The position numbers and the translations under genes are program-made. The notes below the pieces were generated by a model. The model made no database searches. It was given only the letters and a program-made list of their open reading frames with translations, and was not told the DNA's origin. From the NCBI RefSeq assembly GCF_000425645.1, contig NZ_KE384430.1, forward strand, positions 434,001-498,000: 64,000 nt of DNA. The letters are read 5' to 3'. Source of the stretch: Gaetbulibacter saemankumensis DSM 17032. GTDB lineage: Bacteria > Bacteroidota > Bacteroidia > Flavobacteriales > Flavobacteriaceae. Below are positions 23,879-33,389 of the stretch, in pieces (positions within the stretch are counted from its first letter, which is position 1; each line of letters begins with the position of its first letter).

Positions 23879-25143
23879 TCCTCTTTACCGTGTGCATCTA
23901 AATCTTTGGTTAAATCCAGTTTTCTAAAACTTGGAGAAACTAATCCCGTGGCAATTACAATTATTAATGTCATTGTACCACCAAAAACAACAGCCGTGAC
24001 GGTTCCCATTAGTTTCGCGGTTAAACCACTTTCAAAGGCTCCCAATTCATTCGAAGACCCAACAAACATAGAGTTTACGGACGACACTCGACCACGCATA
24101 TTATCAGGAGTTTTTAACTGTAATATAGTTTGACGAATAACCATAGATACCCCGTCTGTCATACCACTAAAAAACAATGCTAAAACCGATATCCAGAACA
24201 CAGAAGACAATCCGAAAACGATAATACAAATACCAAATCCAAATATAGCAGCCAATAATTTCATACCGGCATTTTTACTTATTGGAATATAAGCGGTAAC
24301 CAACATAGTTAGAAAAGCCCCAACAGCAGGAGCCGCACGCAGCACTCCAAACCCTTCACTTCCCACTTTTAAAATATCTTGCGCAAACACAGGCAGTAAA
24401 GCAATGGCCCCACCGAACAAAACAGCCACCATATCTAAAGTCATAGCTCCTAATATAGCTTTGGTTTTAAATACAAAACGTACCCCTTCTTTTAAACTAT
24501 CTACAACAGGCTCGCCTATTTTAGGATTCAGAATAGGTTTGGGCTTTATCTGTAGCAGAATGATTAAAGACAACATGACCAATCCAAAAATAATACATAA
24601 AGACCAGTGAACGCCTAGCCAGCTAATAGCAAAACCCCCAAATGCAGGTCCCAATACCGCGGCCATTTGCCAGGTCGAACTATTCCATGTTGCCGCATTA
24701 GGATATATTTTCTTAGGAACAATTAATGCCACCAATGAAAAAATGGTAGGTCCGAAAAACGACCGTAAAAACCCGCCAAAAAACACCAGACCATAAATAC
24801 TATACAATATTGTTTTAGTATCCCAATCCTCAACTACAATTGGCCAGGTAAGAATAAATAATCCGAAACTAATAAGCGAAAACGCAGCAATACATAGTGC
24901 TAATAAGTTCCTTTTTTCCTTCTGATCGACAATATGTCCTGCAAATAAAGCCATGGTAAATGCTGGAATAATTTCCATAAGCCCGATAACACCAAGTGAC
25001 AAGGGATCTTTAGTTAAACTATATACTTGCCATTCAATAATAATAAACTGCATGGACCAGCCAAACACCAGCACAAAACGCACCAACAAAAAGATATTAA
25101 ACTCTTTAATTCGCAGGGCCGCATAAGGATCGGTTTTAGCCAT
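23875..25143 (-). CDS. MFS transporter (EntS-like MFS_3 type)
   Basis: A 422-residue membrane protein with about twelve helices, opening FNIFLLVRFVLVFGWSMQFI, with the inter-helix LFAGHIVDQKEKRNLL (motif-A like) and the mid-protein segment PAVGAFLTMLVTAYIP. It resembles the enterobactin-exporter-like major facilitator group. The real substrate is unknown. It starts two bases downstream of recJ on the same strand and is probably co-transcribed with it. The last four codons lie in a region shared with the lpxH stop on the other strand. Confidence 0.87.
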   Translation of the reverse strand: MAKTDPYAALRIKEFNIFLLVRFVLVFGWSMQFIIIEWQVYSLTKDPLSLGVIGLMEIIPAFTMALFAGHIVDQKEKRNLLALCIAAFSLISFGLFILTWPIVVEDWDTKTILYSIYGLVFFGGFLRSFFGPTIFSLVALIVPKKIYPNAATWNSSTWQMAAVLGPAFGGFAISWLGVHWSLCIIFGLVMLSLIILLQIKPKPILNPKIGEPVVDSLKEGVRFVFKTKAILGAMTLDMVAVLFGGAIALLPVFAQDILKVGSEGFGVLRAAPAVGAFLTMLVTAYIPISKNAGMKLLAAIFGFGICIIVFGLSSVFWISVLALFFSGMTDGVSMVIRQTILQLKTPDNMRGRVSSVNSMFVGSSNELGAFESGLTAKLMGTVTAVVFGGTMTLIIVIATGLVSPSFRKLDLTKDLDAHGKED

Positions 25144-25145
25144 AA

Positions 25146-26840
25146 TTACACTTTAATATCCCGTAATTTTAATTGTAAAGATACATGTCCTTGCCATTCA
25201 TTTTCATCAATAGAATACACGGCTTTAAATGGCACATTACTTTCAATAATTGACATTTTATCTGCCATATTAAAACCAATACCCACAAAACTTTGCGAAT
25301 GCGGTTGTTTGACCGTAACACGTAGATGTGTTTTGTCTTCACCTACACATTTTCCATAACCAGTATCTTTTAAATTACTACTCATAAAAATTGGTGTCAT
25401 ATTACTTGGGCCAAAGGGTGCAAATTGCTTAAGTATTCTATAGAATTTGGGGGTGACCTCAGAGAAATCAATTTCACTATCAATATGTATTTCAGGCACT
25501 AACAAACTTCTATCTATAGTTTTAGAAACCTCATCTTCAAAAGCTTGTTTAAAAGCTTCGTAATTTTCGGCTTTTAAAGTTAATCCCGCGGCATATTTGT
25601 GACCTCCAAATTGTTCTATATGTTCACTGCAGGCTTCTAAAGCATTATACACATCAAATCCCTTCACGGAACGTGCCGAAGCCGCCAATTTATCCCCGCT
25701 TTTAGTAAATACCAAAGTTGGTCTGTAATAGGTTTCGGTAAGTCTTGATGCCACAATACCTATCACCCCTTTATGCCAGGACTCATGATAAACCACTGTT
25801 GTTAATCGTTCCTGTTCTTTATTGACAATTATCTGCTCAAGGGCCTCTTCGGTTATGCGTCTATCCGTTTCACGACGATCTTCATTATATGCGTTGATTT
25901 CTTCGGCATACCGAAGTGCTAATTCGGCATCTTCTTCCATTAACAGCGCCACGGCATAATTACCGTGCTTCATACGTCCTGCCGCATTTATTCTTGGTGC
26001 CACGGTAAATACCACATCAGTAATAGTTAACTCATTTTTTCTATTCACCTGATCTATAAGCGCCTTTATCCCAGGGCGAGGAAAGGTGTTTATTACTTGT
26101 AATCCGAAATGTGCTAACACCCTATTTTCTCCATCAATAGGTACGATATCTGCTCCAATGGCAGTTGCCACCAAATCTAAATAGGGTACTAAATCTTCAA
26201 CCGTTTCTCCTATCTTTTCTGCTAAAGCCTGAATCAACTTAAAACCTACACCACAACCACAAAGTTCCTTGTATGGATACTTACAATCCTGACGTTTAGG
26301 ATCTAAAACCGCTACGGCTTCGGGAATAGTATCACCAGGTCGGTGATGGTCACAAATGATAAAATCAATACCTTTTTCTTTGGCATAAGCAACTTTATCT
26401 ATGGCCTTAATACCACAGTCGAGTGCTACAATAAGTGTAAAATCATTATCATCTGCAAAATCAATACCCTGATAAGATACACCATAACCTTCATCATACC
26501 TGTCAGGTATATACGTTGCCACATGAGGTGTTCTAGTTTTAAGATAAGATCCCATCAACGCCACTGAAGTGGTCCCGTCGACATCATAATCACCATACAC
26601 TAAAATATTTTCTTCATTCGTAATGGCAGCCTCTATTCGTGCTACCGCTACATCCATATCTTTCATTAAATACGGATCATGCAAATGCTGAAAACTTGGT
26701 CTGAAAAAAGCTTTAGCATCATCGTATGTTTCAATACCACGCTGCAATAATAATTTTGCTACCGATGCATCAACATTAAGGGCTTTCTGTAAATGAGCTA
26801 TTTTCTTAGTTTCTGGATTGGCTTTTATAGTCCAACGCAT
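25146..26840 (-). CDS. recJ: Single-stranded-DNA-specific exonuclease RecJ
   Basis: A 564-residue DHH-family 5'-3' exonuclease used in recombination and mismatch repair. Metal-binding motifs: VYGDYDVDGTTS (Asp84, Asp86, Asp88), ALDCG (Asp141) and the name motif ICDHHRPGD (Asp164-His165-His166). DHHA1-type GGHKYAAGL and the C-terminal OB-fold complete the usual architecture at normal length. It lies directly upstream of the MFS gene. Confidence 0.95.
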   Translation of the reverse strand: MRWTIKANPETKKIAHLQKALNVDASVAKLLLQRGIETYDDAKAFFRPSFQHLHDPYLMKDMDVAVARIEAAITNEENILVYGDYDVDGTTSVALMGSYLKTRTPHVATYIPDRYDEGYGVSYQGIDFADDNDFTLIVALDCGIKAIDKVAYAKEKGIDFIICDHHRPGDTIPEAVAVLDPKRQDCKYPYKELCGCGVGFKLIQALAEKIGETVEDLVPYLDLVATAIGADIVPIDGENRVLAHFGLQVINTFPRPGIKALIDQVNRKNELTITDVVFTVAPRINAAGRMKHGNYAVALLMEEDAELALRYAEEINAYNEDRRETDRRITEEALEQIIVNKEQERLTTVVYHESWHKGVIGIVASRLTETYYRPTLVFTKSGDKLAASARSVKGFDVYNALEACSEHIEQFGGHKYAAGLTLKAENYEAFKQAFEDEVSKTIDRSLLVPEIHIDSEIDFSEVTPKFYRILKQFAPFGPSNMTPIFMSSNLKDTGYGKCVGEDKTHLRVTVKQPHSQSFVGIGFNMADKMSIIESNVPFKAVYSIDENEWQGHVSLQLKLRDIKV

Positions 26841-26859
26841 AGATTTGGGTGGGTTTTTT

Positions 26860-27282
26860 CTAATTTTTATGAAAGTGTGTTTCTACGGATACCTCAGCAA
26901 ACTGGCGAAACATTTCCATCACGCCACAGTATTTTTCTACTGATAAATCTACGGCTTTCTGAAGCTTCTTCTCATCTAAATTATCTCCATAAAAATGGAA
27001 ACTCATCACGACTTTATCAAAATACTTGGGATGCTCTTCAGTTAAATTGGCATCAATATCTATTTTTAAATTATCAACTTCAAGTTTCATCTTTTTAATT
27101 AAAGATGCCACATCTAAACCAGAACAACCTGCTAAACCTGATAACATTAAAGCTTTTGGACGATACCCCTCTCCTTTACCACCACTTTCTTCACCTGCAT
27201 CCATAAATAAATTATGTCCTGATGGATTTGTACTTTCAAAGCGCATATCGCCTAACCATGTTGTTGTAACCTGAACTGCCAT
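26860..27282 (-). CDS. OsmC family peroxiredoxin-like protein
   Basis: A 140-residue protein with the OsmC/Ohr cysteine pair: Cys53 in LAGCSGLDV and Cys119 in VEKYCGVMEM, plus the opening VTTTWLGDMRFE. Members reduce organic hydroperoxides using a dithiol. The start was set at ATG 27282; an upstream in-frame start adds a hydrophobic 29-residue extension overlapping the promoter region. It is divergent from an AhpD-like gene that is also linked to peroxide defence, so the two may share control. Confidence 0.88.
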   Translation of the reverse strand: MAVQVTTTWLGDMRFESTNPSGHNLFMDAGEESGGKGEGYRPKALMLSGLAGCSGLDVASLIKKMKLEVDNLKIDIDANLTEEHPKYFDKVVMSFHFYGDNLDEKKLQKAVDLSVEKYCGVMEMFRQFAEVSVETHFHKN

Positions 27283-27315
27283 TATATAAAATATTTTTTT
27301 TGTTTCTTGTAATTT

Positions 27316-27323
27316 CAAAAATA
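27316..27323 (-). promoter_or_regulatory. -7 box TATTTTTG for the osmC-like gene
   Basis: On the minus strand TATTTTTG matches TAnnTTTG and ends 33 bases before the OsmC ATG. It lies in the 58-bp gap between two divergent genes. Confidence 0.45.
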
Positions 27324-27340
27324 CTATTAAAAAATAAATT

Positions 27341-27931
27341 ATGCCTTTAGTAACACCGTTATCTGCCAATCATGATTTAGAAACTAAAGAACTTGCAGAG
27401 TTTTTTAATGAAACCTTAGGCTTTTGTCCCAATTCGGTACTTACCATGCAGCATCGTCCTGAAATTAGTAAAGCTTTTATTCATTTAAATAAGGCAGTTA
27501 TGGAAAACAAAGGACAGGTTACTTCCTCTTTAAAACGTATGATTGCATGGGTTAGTAGTAATGCAGCAGGTTGTAGATATTGTCAGGCACATGCAATTCG
27601 TGCCGCCGAACGTTACGGTGCTGAAAAAGAGCAACTCAATCATATTTGGGAATATAGAACACACCCCGCATTTAGTGAGGCCGAACGTGTTGCCCTAGAT
27701 TTTAGTTTAGCAGCTTCCCAAATCCCTAATGCGGTAGACGATACCATAAAAAAGAGACTTTACAAATATTGGAATGAAGGCGACATTATAGAAATGTTAG
27801 GGGTTATTTCCTTGTTTGGCTATTTAAACCGTTGGAATGATAGTATGGCTACCTCTTTAGAATCAGGTGCTATTGAAAGCGGCGAACAGTATTTAGGTAA
27901 GCATGGTTGGAATAAAGGGAAGCATCAATAA
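27341..27931 (+). CDS. Carboxymuconolactone decarboxylase / AhpD-like alkylhydroperoxidase
   Basis: A 196-residue all-helical protein of the CMD/AhpD superfamily. The AhpD-type redox site is visible: Cys78-x-x-Cys81 with His84 (AAGCRYCQAHAIRAAER). It is of the peroxidase-related longer type. It probably detoxifies peroxides or organic acids with an unknown reductant. It is divergent from the OsmC-like gene, which supports an oxidative-stress role, and convergent with the HopJ-like gene. Confidence 0.83.
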   Translation: MPLVTPLSANHDLETKELAEFFNETLGFCPNSVLTMQHRPEISKAFIHLNKAVMENKGQVTSSLKRMIAWVSSNAAGCRYCQAHAIRAAERYGAEKEQLNHIWEYRTHPAFSEAERVALDFSLAASQIPNAVDDTIKKRLYKYWNEGDIIEMLGVISLFGYLNRWNDSMATSLESGAIESGEQYLGKHGWNKGKHQ

Positions 27932-27955
27932 TACTTCCCTTCATATATGTTTCAA

Positions 27956-28300
27956 TTACTTCTTTTTTAATGGCTGTGCTTCAAACACCAAACCATCAAA
28001 ACCAGTATTCATAAAGTTTCTAATATTCTGGTGCCCTGTGCCATCAGGATCGTTTAGCACCTCATCAAAATAAAACTTACCAAAACAAGCTAAGGTTTCT
28101 TCTGGTGTAAATCCTTCCAATTTCGCTAAAGCAAAAAGCTTACAAGAACCAGAATTTTGTCCTGCGTCGTTTTGTAAATTACCATTTGTAAATGCTGTTG
28201 GCGTAAAGATGTAATTTGATTCTATCACAGCCATCGTATCATTGAATTCAACAGCTTCCGGTGTATGCTTTAATTTATTTTTGAATGTTTCTAGTGTCAT
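27956..28300 (-). CDS. HopJ-type family protein
   Basis: A 114-residue protein with the conserved HopJ family segments FNDTMAVIESNYIFTPTAF, NSGSCKLFALAKLEGF and HQNIRNFMNTGFDGLVF. Despite the name (from Pseudomonas effectors), homologs occur in many free-living bacteria, and there is no type III secretion system here. The role is probably a housekeeping or metabolic one and is unknown. It sits just downstream of rsmI on the same strand, with 41 bp between. Confidence 0.85.
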   Translation of the reverse strand: MTLETFKNKLKHTPEAVEFNDTMAVIESNYIFTPTAFTNGNLQNDAGQNSGSCKLFALAKLEGFTPEETLACFGKFYFDEVLNDPDGTGHQNIRNFMNTGFDGLVFEAQPLKKK

Positions 28301-28341
28301 AATAAAAATTTAGAATCGCAAAAATATATAGTTTTACATGA

Positions 28342-29016
28342 CTACTTGCTTTTACCTGCAACAATTACCACAATTTCTCCTTTGGGTGGTTTATTGGTAT
28401 AATATTCAAAAACTTCCTTTGCCGTTCCCCGAATGGTTTCTTCATACAATTTAGTAAGCTCACGGGATACAGAAACCTGCCTGTCTTCGCCAAAATACTC
28501 GCAAAAATGCCCTAGAGTTTTCACTAATTTATGGGGGCTTTCATAAAATATCATGGTACGAGGTTCTTCAGCTAGCAATAATAATCGTGTTTGCCTACCT
28601 TTTTTTACTGGCAAAAACCCTTCGAATACAAATTTATCGTTGGGAAGTCCCGAATTTACTAATGCCGGTACAAAAGCCGTTGCCCCTGGTAAACACTCTA
28701 TATCAATACCATTTTCTATGCAGGCGCGTGATAATAAAAATCCTGGATCGGATATAGCGGGCGTGCCAGCATCACTTATTAATGCCACTACAGTGCCTGC
28801 CTTAATTTTTTGAACAATGGCCTCGACCGTCTTATGCTCGTTATGCATATGATGCGATTGCATATGCGTAGAAATTTCGAAGTGTTTTAATAATTTTCCC
28901 GAGGTACGGGTATCCTCTGCAAGTATTAAATCGGCTTCGTTTAAAACCTCGATAGCTCTAAATGTAATATCTTTTAAATTACCAATGGGAGTTGGTACAA
29001 TGTATAATTTGCTCAT
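28342..29016 (-). CDS. rsmI: 16S rRNA (cytidine(1402)-2'-O)-methyltransferase
   Basis: A 224-residue tetrapyrrole-methylase-fold enzyme. The N-terminal SKLYIVPTPIGNLKDITFRA and ILAEDTRTSGKLL are diagnostic for RsmI, as are ALISDAGTPAISDPG (SAM site) and KPPKGEIVVIVAG near the end. It 2'-O-methylates C1402 in the 30S decoding centre. The start was chosen at ATG 29016; a Met nine codons upstream (29043) is less likely because the family begins at SKLYIV. Confidence 0.93.
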   Translation of the reverse strand: MSKLYIVPTPIGNLKDITFRAIEVLNEADLILAEDTRTSGKLLKHFEISTHMQSHHMHNEHKTVEAIVQKIKAGTVVALISDAGTPAISDPGFLLSRACIENGIDIECLPGATAFVPALVNSGLPNDKFVFEGFLPVKKGRQTRLLLLAEEPRTMIFYESPHKLVKTLGHFCEYFGEDRQVSVSRELTKLYEETIRGTAKEVFEYYTNKPPKGEIVVIVAGKSK

Positions 29017-29040
29017 GTGTTGGTGATTGAACAGTTTTTG

Positions 29041-29107
29041 CAAGCTTCTTTACCTACATAAAAAAGCTTGTCGTGAAGAACATTACCATAGAAAAGCATG
29101 GTAATAC
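29041..29107. other. Two adjacent hairpins between rsmI and the upstream gene
   Basis: CAAGCTT (29041-29047)/AAGCTTG (29064-29070) and ATTACCAT (29082-29089)/ATGGTAAT (29098-29105) form two stems in the 96-bp gap. Neither has a long T run on the minus strand. They may reduce read-through into rsmI or be mRNA-stability elements. Confidence 0.4.
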
Positions 29108-29112
29108 ATTAC

Positions 29113-29853
29113 TTATTGAAATTTATCGGTCACAATCTGAAATAAACGTTCTTCAAATTCTTCTTTATTCTGCCAGTTATTATAATCTGGTTTTACAATT
29201 TCTGTAATAAATTGCGTCGCCTCCTGTAGTGTCTTAAAAGTATTTAGTTGAGAAATTACACGCTCATAATCCTCATTCTTACCGTCGAACAAATGCTTAA
29301 TAAAGGCAATTTTATCATTTAACCCAATGCTTAATCCGCCACCTTTTAATTTGTCGTTCAAAGATTTTTTTTCACCAGCACCATTTTTTATAGTTGGAAC
29401 AGGATCGAATACCGGCATATCTTTAAAGCCTTCGGTTAAGTTGTCTAAATCATTTTTATTATAATCTTTTTTAGAAAGTAATTCATCTAATATGTCCTTG
29501 GGCTCTTCTTCAGCTTCGGGCATAAATGCTACCATATTTTTTATTTTCTCTATGGCAGGCTCCATAATACCATCGTCTTCTTTTTCATCCAGATTAATAT
29601 AAAGTTTATCGCCAACTTCAATATTATCGCTTACCTGATTATTAAAAGCACTATCCAACATACCAAAAAACGACGAATCGCGCCCTATGGTAGGTAAGTC
29701 ATCCTCAAAGTTCTCATGTGCAAATTTCAAAACTGATAGCTTTTCATAAAGTTGAGCCACTTCAGCATGCATTTTATCCACATCTTCCTTTCCCTTTAAT
29801 TTCAGAATCCTATGCGCGATACTAATTAAATCGGCTTCAAGCTTCTTTTTCAT
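29113..29853 (-). CDS. Conserved hypothetical protein of Flavobacteria
   Basis: A 246-residue, charged, probably cytoplasmic protein with no signal or membrane helix. The N-terminal 50 residues (LEADLISIAHRILKLKGKED onward) are helical and may coil. A low-complexity acidic middle (EAEEEPKDILDELLSKKDYN) follows. The C-terminal 70 residues (GLSIGLNDKIAFIKHLFDGK onward) look folded and are the part I recall as conserved among flavobacterial proteins of unknown function. It lies between rsmI and the divergent tdk, with 107 bp to tdk. Confidence 0.75.
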   Translation of the reverse strand: MKKKLEADLISIAHRILKLKGKEDVDKMHAEVAQLYEKLSVLKFAHENFEDDLPTIGRDSSFFGMLDSAFNNQVSDNIEVGDKLYINLDEKEDDGIMEPAIEKIKNMVAFMPEAEEEPKDILDELLSKKDYNKNDLDNLTEGFKDMPVFDPVPTIKNGAGEKKSLNDKLKGGGLSIGLNDKIAFIKHLFDGKNEDYERVISQLNTFKTLQEATQFITEIVKPDYNNWQNKEEFEERLFQIVTDKFQ

Positions 29854-29898
29854 AGCTACAATTTTTAATTAATTATGATTAAGACTTTTGTTTTTTAA

Positions 29899-29906
29899 TA
29901 ATTTTG
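29899..29906 (+). promoter_or_regulatory. -7 box TAATTTTG upstream of tdk
   Basis: An exact TAnnTTTG match 54 bases before the tdk ATG. It implies a leader of about 45 nt containing the palindrome at 29932-29947. Confidence 0.5.
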
Positions 29907-29931
29907 CGCCACCTTTATACAAAAGATCAAT

Positions 29932-29947
29932 CACTAAAATTTTAGTG
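29932..29947. promoter_or_regulatory. 16-bp perfect palindrome in the tdk leader
   Basis: CACTAAAATTTTAGTG is fully self-complementary, lies downstream of the -7 box and 13 bases before the tdk ATG. It is a candidate operator or RNA hairpin. No T tract follows, so it is not a terminator. Confidence 0.45.
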
Positions 29948-29960
29948 TTAAAAATACAAA

Positions 29961-30608
29961 ATGTTTCTTGAAAATACGGTAAATCATAAAGAACAATTCG
30001 GGTGGATTGAAGTCATCTGTGGATCAATGTTTTCGGGAAAAACCGAAGAATTAATCCGTAGACTCAGGCGTGCCCAATTTGCTAGACAAAAAGTAGAAAT
30101 TTTTAAACCTGCTATCGATACTCGATATAATGAAGAGATGGTAGTGTCGCATGACGCAAATGAAATACGTTCTACACCGGTTCCTGCTGCGGCAAATATT
30201 CCAATTCTTGCCGATGGCTGTGATGTAGTAGGTATCGATGAGGCTCAGTTTTTCGATGATGAAATTGTGCGTGTTTGTAACGATTTAGCCAACAAGGGTA
30301 TTCGCGTTATTGTTGCTGGATTAGACATGGATTTTAAAGGAAATCCATTTGGTCCGATGCCTTTTTTAATGGCTACCGCCGAATATGTCACTAAAGTTCA
30401 TGCCGTTTGTACAAAAACAGGTAACCTTGCCCAGTATAGTTATAGAAAATCATCGAACGACAATTTGGTTTTACTAGGTGAAGTTGAGGAATATGAACCA
30501 TTAAGTCGGGCTGCTTTTTATAAAAGTATGATGCGAGACAAAATTAGAAACATGAATGTTAATGATGCCGAAGAGGTAGTACCTAAACCTGATAATAACG
30601 ATGCCTAA
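29961..30608 (+). CDS. tdk: Thymidine kinase (type II)
   Basis: A 215-residue salvage enzyme that phosphorylates thymidine. The P-loop [10 protein letters not shown] (residues 21-30) is preceded by IEVIC. The Walker B-like segment [10 protein letters not shown] and the lasso region [16 protein letters not shown] follow. It has one Cys in the region where many type II kinases have zinc-binding pairs, as in other flavobacterial homologs I recall. The last eight bases overlap the start of alr, so the two are translationally coupled. Confidence 0.94.
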   Translation: MFLENTVNHKEQFGWIEVICGSMFSGKTEELIRRLRRAQFARQKVEIFKPAIDTRYNEEMVVSHDANEIRSTPVPAAANIPILADGCDVVGIDEAQFFDDEIVRVCNDLANKGIRVIVAGLDMDFKGNPFGPMPFLMATAEYVTKVHAVCTKTGNLAQYSYRKSSNDNLVLLGEVEEYEPLSRAAFYKSMMRDKIRNMNVNDAEEVVPKPDNNDA

Positions 30609-31707
30609 AGCGCAGGAAACCATCCTTGAAATAGATTTAAATGCCCTAAAACATAACTATGAGTATTTAAAATCGCAACTGCAAAATAACACCAAATTTC
30701 TAGCCGTTGTAAAAGCGTTCGCCTATGGTAGTGATGCTTGTGAAATTGCAAAATTTTTAGAATCCCTTAATGTTGATTATTTCGCCGTAGCCTATAACAA
30801 TGAAGGGGTTTCATTGAGAGAATCAGGAATAGACACACCTATTCTCGTTTTACATCCGCAGACAGTAAATTTTAATAGTCTAGTTGAAAACTGTTTAGAG
30901 CCCAGTATTTATAATCATAAAATTTTGGATGAGTTTATTGAAACGGCGGAATCCAAACAATTAACAAACTACCCAATCCATTTAAAATTTAATACAGGCT
31001 TAAACAGATTAGGTTTTTCTAAAACAGATATAGATTCAGTAGTTTCAAAAATAAAGGCCACTAAAGCCATTAAGGTCAAGTCGGTGTTATCACATCTTGG
31101 AGCTAGTGAAGATTTAAATGAAAAAACTTTTACCCAAAATCAAATTAAATCTTTTGAAGACATTTCAACTAAAATTATTGGGGCTTTAGGGTATAGACCT
31201 ATACTGCATCTATGTAATACTTCGGGTATCTTAAATTACCCAGAAGCCCACTTAGATATGGTTAGAAGTGGCATTGGTTTGTATGGTTTTGGTAATTCAG
31301 AAAAACAAAACAAAAATTTCAAACCTATAGCTAGTTTAAAAACAGTTATTTCACAAATACACACCATCCATAAAGGCGAATCAGTTGGTTATAATCGTGG
31401 ATACATAAGCAATAGTAGTATAAAAACTGCCACCCTCCCTATTGGACATGCCGATGGTATTGGAAGACAGTATGGTAAAGGCAAGGGCTATGTTATTATT
31501 AATAATAAAAAGGCTCCTATTGTAGGCAATGTGTGTATGGATATGATTATGGTAAACATTACCAATATTGATTGTAAGGAAGGCGATGAAGTTATTATAT
31601 TTGGCCCTTCTACAACCGCCGAACAACTTGCCGAAACAGCTAATACCATTTCTTACGAACTTATAACTGGTATCTCACAACGTGTAAAACGTGTATTTTT
31701 AAAATAA
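30601..31707 (+). CDS. alr: Alanine racemase
   Basis: A 368-residue PLP fold-type III enzyme that makes D-alanine for peptidoglycan. The PLP lysine is Lys38 in [14 protein letters not shown] (an unusual KAFAYG instead of the common KANAYG). The C-terminal domain has SVGYNRGY (catalytic Tyr region), [10 protein letters not shown] and [10 protein letters not shown]. It overlaps tdk by eight bases, and mscL follows after 62 bp. Confidence 0.94.
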   Translation: MPKAQETILEIDLNALKHNYEYLKSQLQNNTKFLAVVKAFAYGSDACEIAKFLESLNVDYFAVAYNNEGVSLRESGIDTPILVLHPQTVNFNSLVENCLEPSIYNHKILDEFIETAESKQLTNYPIHLKFNTGLNRLGFSKTDIDSVVSKIKATKAIKVKSVLSHLGASEDLNEKTFTQNQIKSFEDISTKIIGALGYRPILHLCNTSGILNYPEAHLDMVRSGIGLYGFGNSEKQNKNFKPIASLKTVISQIHTIHKGESVGYNRGYISNSSIKTATLPIGHADGIGRQYGKGKGYVIINNKKAPIVGNVCMDMIMVNITNIDCKEGDEVIIFGPSTTAEQLAETANTISYELITGISQRVKRVFLK

Positions 31708-31769
31708 GTCCTTTAAACTTTGCATAATTTTTACTTATTTTAGTATTAACTAATCAAAAAATTAAAATT

Positions 31770-32171
31770 ATGCTTAAAGAGTTTAAGGAATTTGCAATGA
31801 AAGGCAACTTAGTTGACATTGCCGTTGGTTTTGTTATGGGTGCGGCCTTTAAACAAGTTGTTACTTCGTTTACAGGAGGCATTGTATCGCCTTTAATTGG
31901 ATTGATCTTCAAATCTAATTTTAACGATTTAAAATATGTCATCACACCAGGAATAGCTGATGAAACAGGTAAGGTTACAGGTGAAGTTGCAGTTCTCTAT
32001 GGAAGCTTCTTAACAAATGTTATTGATTTTATTATCGTTGCCTTTGTCATGTTTATGCTTGTAAAAGGCATTAATAAAATGAAGAAGAAAGAAGAATCTG
32101 CACCAGAGGCTCCTAAAGGTCCTAGTCAGGAAGAACTTTTAGCAGAAATTCGTGATTTGTTAAAAAAATAA
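31770..32171 (+). CDS. mscL: Large-conductance mechanosensitive channel MscL
   Basis: A 133-residue channel subunit with the signature N-terminus KEFKEFAMKGNLVDIAVGFV (amphipathic helix and TM1), TM2 at about 76-96 (FLTNVIDFIIVAFVMFMLV) and the charged C-terminal bundle MKKKEESAPEAP...LLAEIRDLLKK. It opens to release solutes on hypo-osmotic shock. It stands as a single gene closed by a terminator. Confidence 0.96.
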   Translation: MLKEFKEFAMKGNLVDIAVGFVMGAAFKQVVTSFTGGIVSPLIGLIFKSNFNDLKYVITPGIADETGKVTGEVAVLYGSFLTNVIDFIIVAFVMFMLVKGINKMKKKEESAPEAPKGPSQEELLAEIRDLLKK

Positions 32172-32207
32172 TAGATTGTTAAATAAATAACACTGTGTTA
32201 TTTGTTG

Positions 32208-32245
32208 TTAAAAAGCCTTGGTTTTAAAGAAACTAGGGCTTTTTT
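32208..32245 (+). terminator. Terminator after mscL
   Basis: TTAAAAAGCCTTG pairs imperfectly with CTAGGGCTTTTTT. The AAAAAGCC/GGCTTTTT core is intact and followed by T residues. Confidence 0.75.
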
Positions 32246-32270
32246 CTATTTCTAAAATAGAATTAATACT

Positions 32271-32278
32271 TAATTTTG
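32271..32278 (+). promoter_or_regulatory. -7 box TAATTTTG upstream of asd
   Basis: An exact TAnnTTTG match 34 bases before the asd ATG and just after the mscL terminator. Confidence 0.5.
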
Positions 32279-32312
32279 CCAAATAATTAAATTATAATAA
32301 AACATAAAGGTA

Positions 32313-33302
32313 ATGAAAGTAGCTGTTGTTGGTGCCACTGGTATGGTAGGCGAAGTAATGCTAAAAGTATTGGAAGAACGTAACTTCCCTGTTTCTGAGT
32401 TACTATTAGTAGCTTCAGAACGATCTGTTGGAAAAAAATTAAGCTTTAAAAATCAAGAATATACCGTTATTGGATTAGCCGATGCCGTAGCAGCTAAACC
32501 ACAAATTGCCATTTTCTCTGCAGGTGGAGACACTTCCTTAGAATGGGCTCCTAAATTTGCTGAAGCAGGCACAACAGTTGTTGATAATTCATCAGCATGG
32601 CGTATGGATCCTACTAAAAAATTAGTGGTGCCAGAAATTAATGCCAATGAATTAACTAAAGACGATAAGATTATTGCCAATCCAAACTGTTCTACCATTC
32701 AAATGGTGTTGGCTTTATCTGAATTACACAAAAAATATAAAATGAAACGTATTGTGGTATCAACATACCAATCGGTTTCAGGTACGGGCGTAAAAGCTGT
32801 TAAACAACTAGAAAACGAAATTGCAGGTATAGAAGGTGAAATGGCTTATCCTTATCCTATAGGAAGAAATGCGTTACCGCATTGCGATGTGTTTTTAGAA
32901 AATGGTTACACAAAAGAAGAAATGAAACTGGCTAAAGAACCACAAAAAATATTTAGCGATAGCTCATTCTCTGTTACTGCCACTGCGGTAAGAATCCCAA
33001 CTTCTGGTGGACACAGTGAGTCTGTAAACGTAGAATTCGAGAATGACTTTACACTTCCTGAAGTTAGACAAGTTATTAGCGAAACACCAGGTGTGGTATT
33101 ACAAGATGATACAGCAAACAACTCGTATCCGATGCCAATATTTGCGCACGATAAAGACGAAGTATTTGTTGGTAGATTGCGTAGAGATGAAAGTCAACCA
33201 AACACATTAAACATGTGGATTGTAGCCGATAATTTACGTAAAGGAGCTGCTACTAATGCCGTTCAAATTGCAGAATATCTAGTTGAAAATGAATTAGTTT
33301 AA
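32313..33302 (+). CDS. asd: Aspartate-semialdehyde dehydrogenase
   Basis: A 329-residue NADPH-dependent enzyme of the lysine/threonine/methionine/diaminopimelate branch. The N-terminal VAVVGATGMVGEVMLKVL is the dinucleotide fold, the catalytic Cys126 is in ANPNCSTIQM, and His234 is in TSGGHSESV. Length and motifs are standard. It has its own promoter box and a strong terminator, so it is monocistronic. Confidence 0.96.
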   Translation: MKVAVVGATGMVGEVMLKVLEERNFPVSELLLVASERSVGKKLSFKNQEYTVIGLADAVAAKPQIAIFSAGGDTSLEWAPKFAEAGTTVVDNSSAWRMDPTKKLVVPEINANELTKDDKIIANPNCSTIQMVLALSELHKKYKMKRIVVSTYQSVSGTGVKAVKQLENEIAGIEGEMAYPYPIGRNALPHCDVFLENGYTKEEMKLAKEPQKIFSDSSFSVTATAVRIPTSGGHSESVNVEFENDFTLPEVRQVISETPGVVLQDDTANNSYPMPIFAHDKDEVFVGRLRRDESQPNTLNMWIVADNLRKGAATNAVQIAEYLVENELV

Positions 33303-33326
33303 TTTTAACTAAATCTTATAATTTCG

Positions 33327-33360
33327 AAACTCCTGTAGCCTGTTACAGGAGTTTTTTTTT
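33327..33360 (+). terminator. Rho-independent terminator after asd
   Basis: AAACTCCTGTA (33327-33337) and TACAGGAGTTT (33344-33354) form a perfect stem with a six-base loop, followed by a T run to 33360. Confidence 0.93.
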
Positions 33361-33389
33361 GCTTAATTTTATGCCAAAAGTTATGAATA

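Noticed and set aside
27956-28300. HopJ-like protein as a secreted virulence effector
   Set aside because: No type III secretion genes are present. The family occurs in many free-living bacteria and the gene sits among housekeeping genes.
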